From an uncultured Tenacibaculum sp. (lineage in GTDB: Bacteria; Bacteroidota; Bacteroidia; Flavobacteriales; Flavobacteriaceae), in contig CALISK010000047.1 of the NCBI GenBank assembly GCA_938041625.1, positions 1 to 38,724 of the forward strand: a DNA stretch of 38,724 nt, read 5' to 3'. The position numbers were made by a program, and so were the translations under genes. The notes beneath the pieces are model-generated. The model had not been told where the DNA came from, did no database searches, and saw nothing but the letters and a program-made list of their open reading frames with translations. Numbering within the stretch: position 1 is the first letter of the stretch; every line of letters begins with the position of its first letter. Positions 37,702 through 38,724 of the stretch are shown piece after piece.

Positions 37702-37908
37702 TTAAAGCGCATGACAAAAACCACCTCCATCAATAAACTCACATTCATCATAGAGTGTTCCTGTACACTTACATCCTGACGGACAATAAACTCCACATAT
37801 TCGTATACTTATCATACCTCCACTAATTGATTTTTGTTCAGTACTAGTTAATACTGTTCCTAATTGTTGAATTTTGTTTATCCTTTTTTTAATTTTAGAT
37901 GGGTTAAT
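37702..37908 (-). CDS. Double-glycine leader, six-cysteine bacteriocin/RiPP-like peptide precursor
   Basis: This frame is not in the ORF track. It encodes a leader NPSKIKKRINKIQQLG, then TVLTSTEQKSISGG, a textbook Bacteroidetes GG-leader (conserved EQKSIxGG before the cleavage site). The 37-residue core that follows begins MISIRICGVYCPSGCK and contains six cysteines (pattern C-x3-C-x3-C-x-C-x9-C-x8-C). After processing by a C39-type peptidase/ABC exporter the core would be a small secreted peptide with possible disulphide or thioether links. No ATG, GTG or TTG exists in frame upstream of the leader; the most plausible start is ATT at 37908, and an in-frame stop lies 7 codons further up. So it is either translated from a rare start or has lost its start codon (ATG to ATT). 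No modification enzyme or exporter gene is in the window. Confidence 0.68.
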   Translation of the reverse strand: MNPSKIKKRINKIQQLGTVLTSTEQKSISGGMISIRICGVYCPSGCKCTGTLYDECEFIDGGGFCHAL

Positions 37909-37912
37909 TAAA

Positions 37913-37932
37913 TAATATCTATATAGATATTA
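37913..37932. promoter_or_regulatory. 20-bp perfect palindrome upstream of the GG-leader peptide
   Basis: TAATATCTATATAGATATTA is perfectly self-complementary and lies 4 nt upstream of the putative ATT start on the minus strand, where a regulator could bind or a hairpin could mask translation initiation. It is AT-only except for one C and one G, so chance contributes. Confidence 0.45.
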
Positions 37933-38188
37933 ATTCGAATTGTTAATTTAAAACAAAAAGAATATTCAACCAATTATTAAAGTTAATTTATCTTTCAAAT
38001 CTTTTATTTTCAATAGATTATTCTTTCATTTTATTTAGTATTTTTAATGTAGCTAAATATCATTGGTAGAAAAAAGCTTAAAAAATTGTAATGATATTTT
38101 TCATTCTTTCGACCAAGTTATTATTATGTAATATAAATTACTTTTAATAAAATAAGTAAATACCAAATAAACTATTAATACATATAAA

Positions 38189-38724
38189 ATGAGCACAATT
38201 AGACTAGGTGATGAAGCACCAAATTTTACAGCAATAACTACGGAGGGAAACATTAATTTTCATGAGTGGTTAGGAAATGATTGGGGAATTTTATTTTCAC
38301 ACCCTGCTGACTATACACCAGTATGTACAACTGAACTAGGTACTGTTGCAAAATACAAATCGGAATTTGACAAAAGAAATGTTAAGGTTGTAGCATTAAG
38401 TGTAGATGGATTAGAATCACATAATGGTTGGATAAAAGACATTAACCAAACACAAAATACAGAGGTTAACTTTCCTATTATCGCAGATGAAGATAAAAAA
38501 GTAGCAATGTTATACGATATGATTCACCCAAATGCAGACAATAAGCTAACTGTAAGATCTGTATTTATTATTGACCCTAACAAAAAAATAAAATTAATTA
38601 TTGTTTACCCTGCTTCTACTGGTAGAAATTTTGATGAATTATTAAGAGTTATAGATTCATTACAGCTTACTGCATATCATAAAGTTGCAACACCTGCTAA
38701 TTGGAATAATGGAGACGATTGCGT
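38189..38724 (+). CDS. 1-Cys peroxiredoxin (Prx6-like), partial
   Basis: The first 178 codons are present; the gene continues beyond the right edge. The peroxidatic cysteine is Cys46 in the PADYTPVCTTE motif (PxxxTxxC), and the downstream SVDGLESHNGW, VRSVFIIDPNKKIKL and YPASTGRNFDELLRVIDSLQL segments are characteristic of the Prx6 branch of AhpC/TSA proteins. It reduces hydrogen and organic peroxides in the cytoplasm. The ATG at 38189 follows a long AT-rich upstream region with a short inverted repeat (GTAAT 38127-38131, ATTAC 38136-38140). No OxyR-type site could be identified with confidence. Confidence 0.95.
   Translation, partial: MSTIRLGDEAPNFTAITTEGNINFHEWLGNDWGILFSHPADYTPVCTTELGTVAKYKSEFDKRNVKVVALSVDGLESHNGWIKDINQTQNTEVNFPIIADEDKKVAMLYDMIHPNADNKLTVRSVFIIDPNKKIKLIIVYPASTGRNFDELLRVIDSLQLTAYHKVATPANWNNGDDC

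Overview
The window is about 39 kb of AT-rich chromosome from a member of the Flavobacteriaceae (Bacteroidetes), most likely a marine Tenacibaculum/Polaribacter-type organism. The evidence is: Bacteroidetes promoters of the TTG-N17-19-TAnnTTTG type; almost no Shine-Dalgarno sequences; several TTG starts; a type IX secretion (T9SS) C-terminal sorting domain; a long SecA with Bacteroidetes-type insertions; and a Reg_prop/Y_Y_Y two-component kinase paired with a LytTR regulator. The genus is an inference; no rRNA gene is present to test it. I saw no tRNA, rRNA, CRISPR array, insertion sequence or prophage.

Layout. 1-2.3 kb (minus): dnaA, a low-molecular-weight tyrosine phosphatase and a truncated RsmI-like methyltransferase form one operon, with a single consensus DnaA box upstream of dnaA. 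2.4-7.4 kb (plus): YbgC-like thioesterase, PduO-type cobalamin adenosyltransferase, a DUF2795 mini-protein with a near-ideal promoter, and secA; hairpin terminators follow the DUF2795 gene and secA. 7.5-9.5 kb (plus): an LpxH-like metallophosphoesterase and a MurG/UGT-like glycosyltransferase, 2 nt apart, probably an envelope glycolipid pair. 9.5-11.1 kb (minus): two small membrane proteins and ung. 11.3-16.2 kb (plus): a giant secreted or surface protein (DUF11-like domains, two blocks of calcium-binding thrombospondin type 3 repeats, T9SS tail). 16.3-22.1 kb (plus): sensor kinase, LytTR regulator and a MutS2-like ATPase without Smr domain, tightly coupled. 22.2-25.8 kb: membrane protein and the histidine-degradation pair hutI-hutG. 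26-28.6 kb: rhomboid protease, lipoprotein, FCP1/NLI-type HAD phosphatase.

28.6-31.4 kb is the least housekeeping-like stretch: a leucine-rich-repeat lipoprotein on the minus strand, a probable frameshifted pseudogene and a CPBP protease. From 31.5 kb onward come an alpha/beta hydrolase, MscS channel, DUF547 protein, an SPFH-like coiled-coil membrane protein, and a Crp/Fnr regulator with a two-domain SnoaL-like lipoprotein. The window ends inside a 1-Cys peroxiredoxin gene.

The most interesting item is absent from the ORF track. On the minus strand at 37702-37908 lies a 68-codon frame encoding a double-glycine leader followed by a 37-residue, six-cysteine core. This has the architecture of a bacteriocin/RiPP-like exported peptide. 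It has no ATG, GTG or TTG start before the leader, and a 20-bp perfect palindrome lies 4 nt upstream of its most plausible (ATT) start. It is either a non-canonically started peptide gene or a recently inactivated one.
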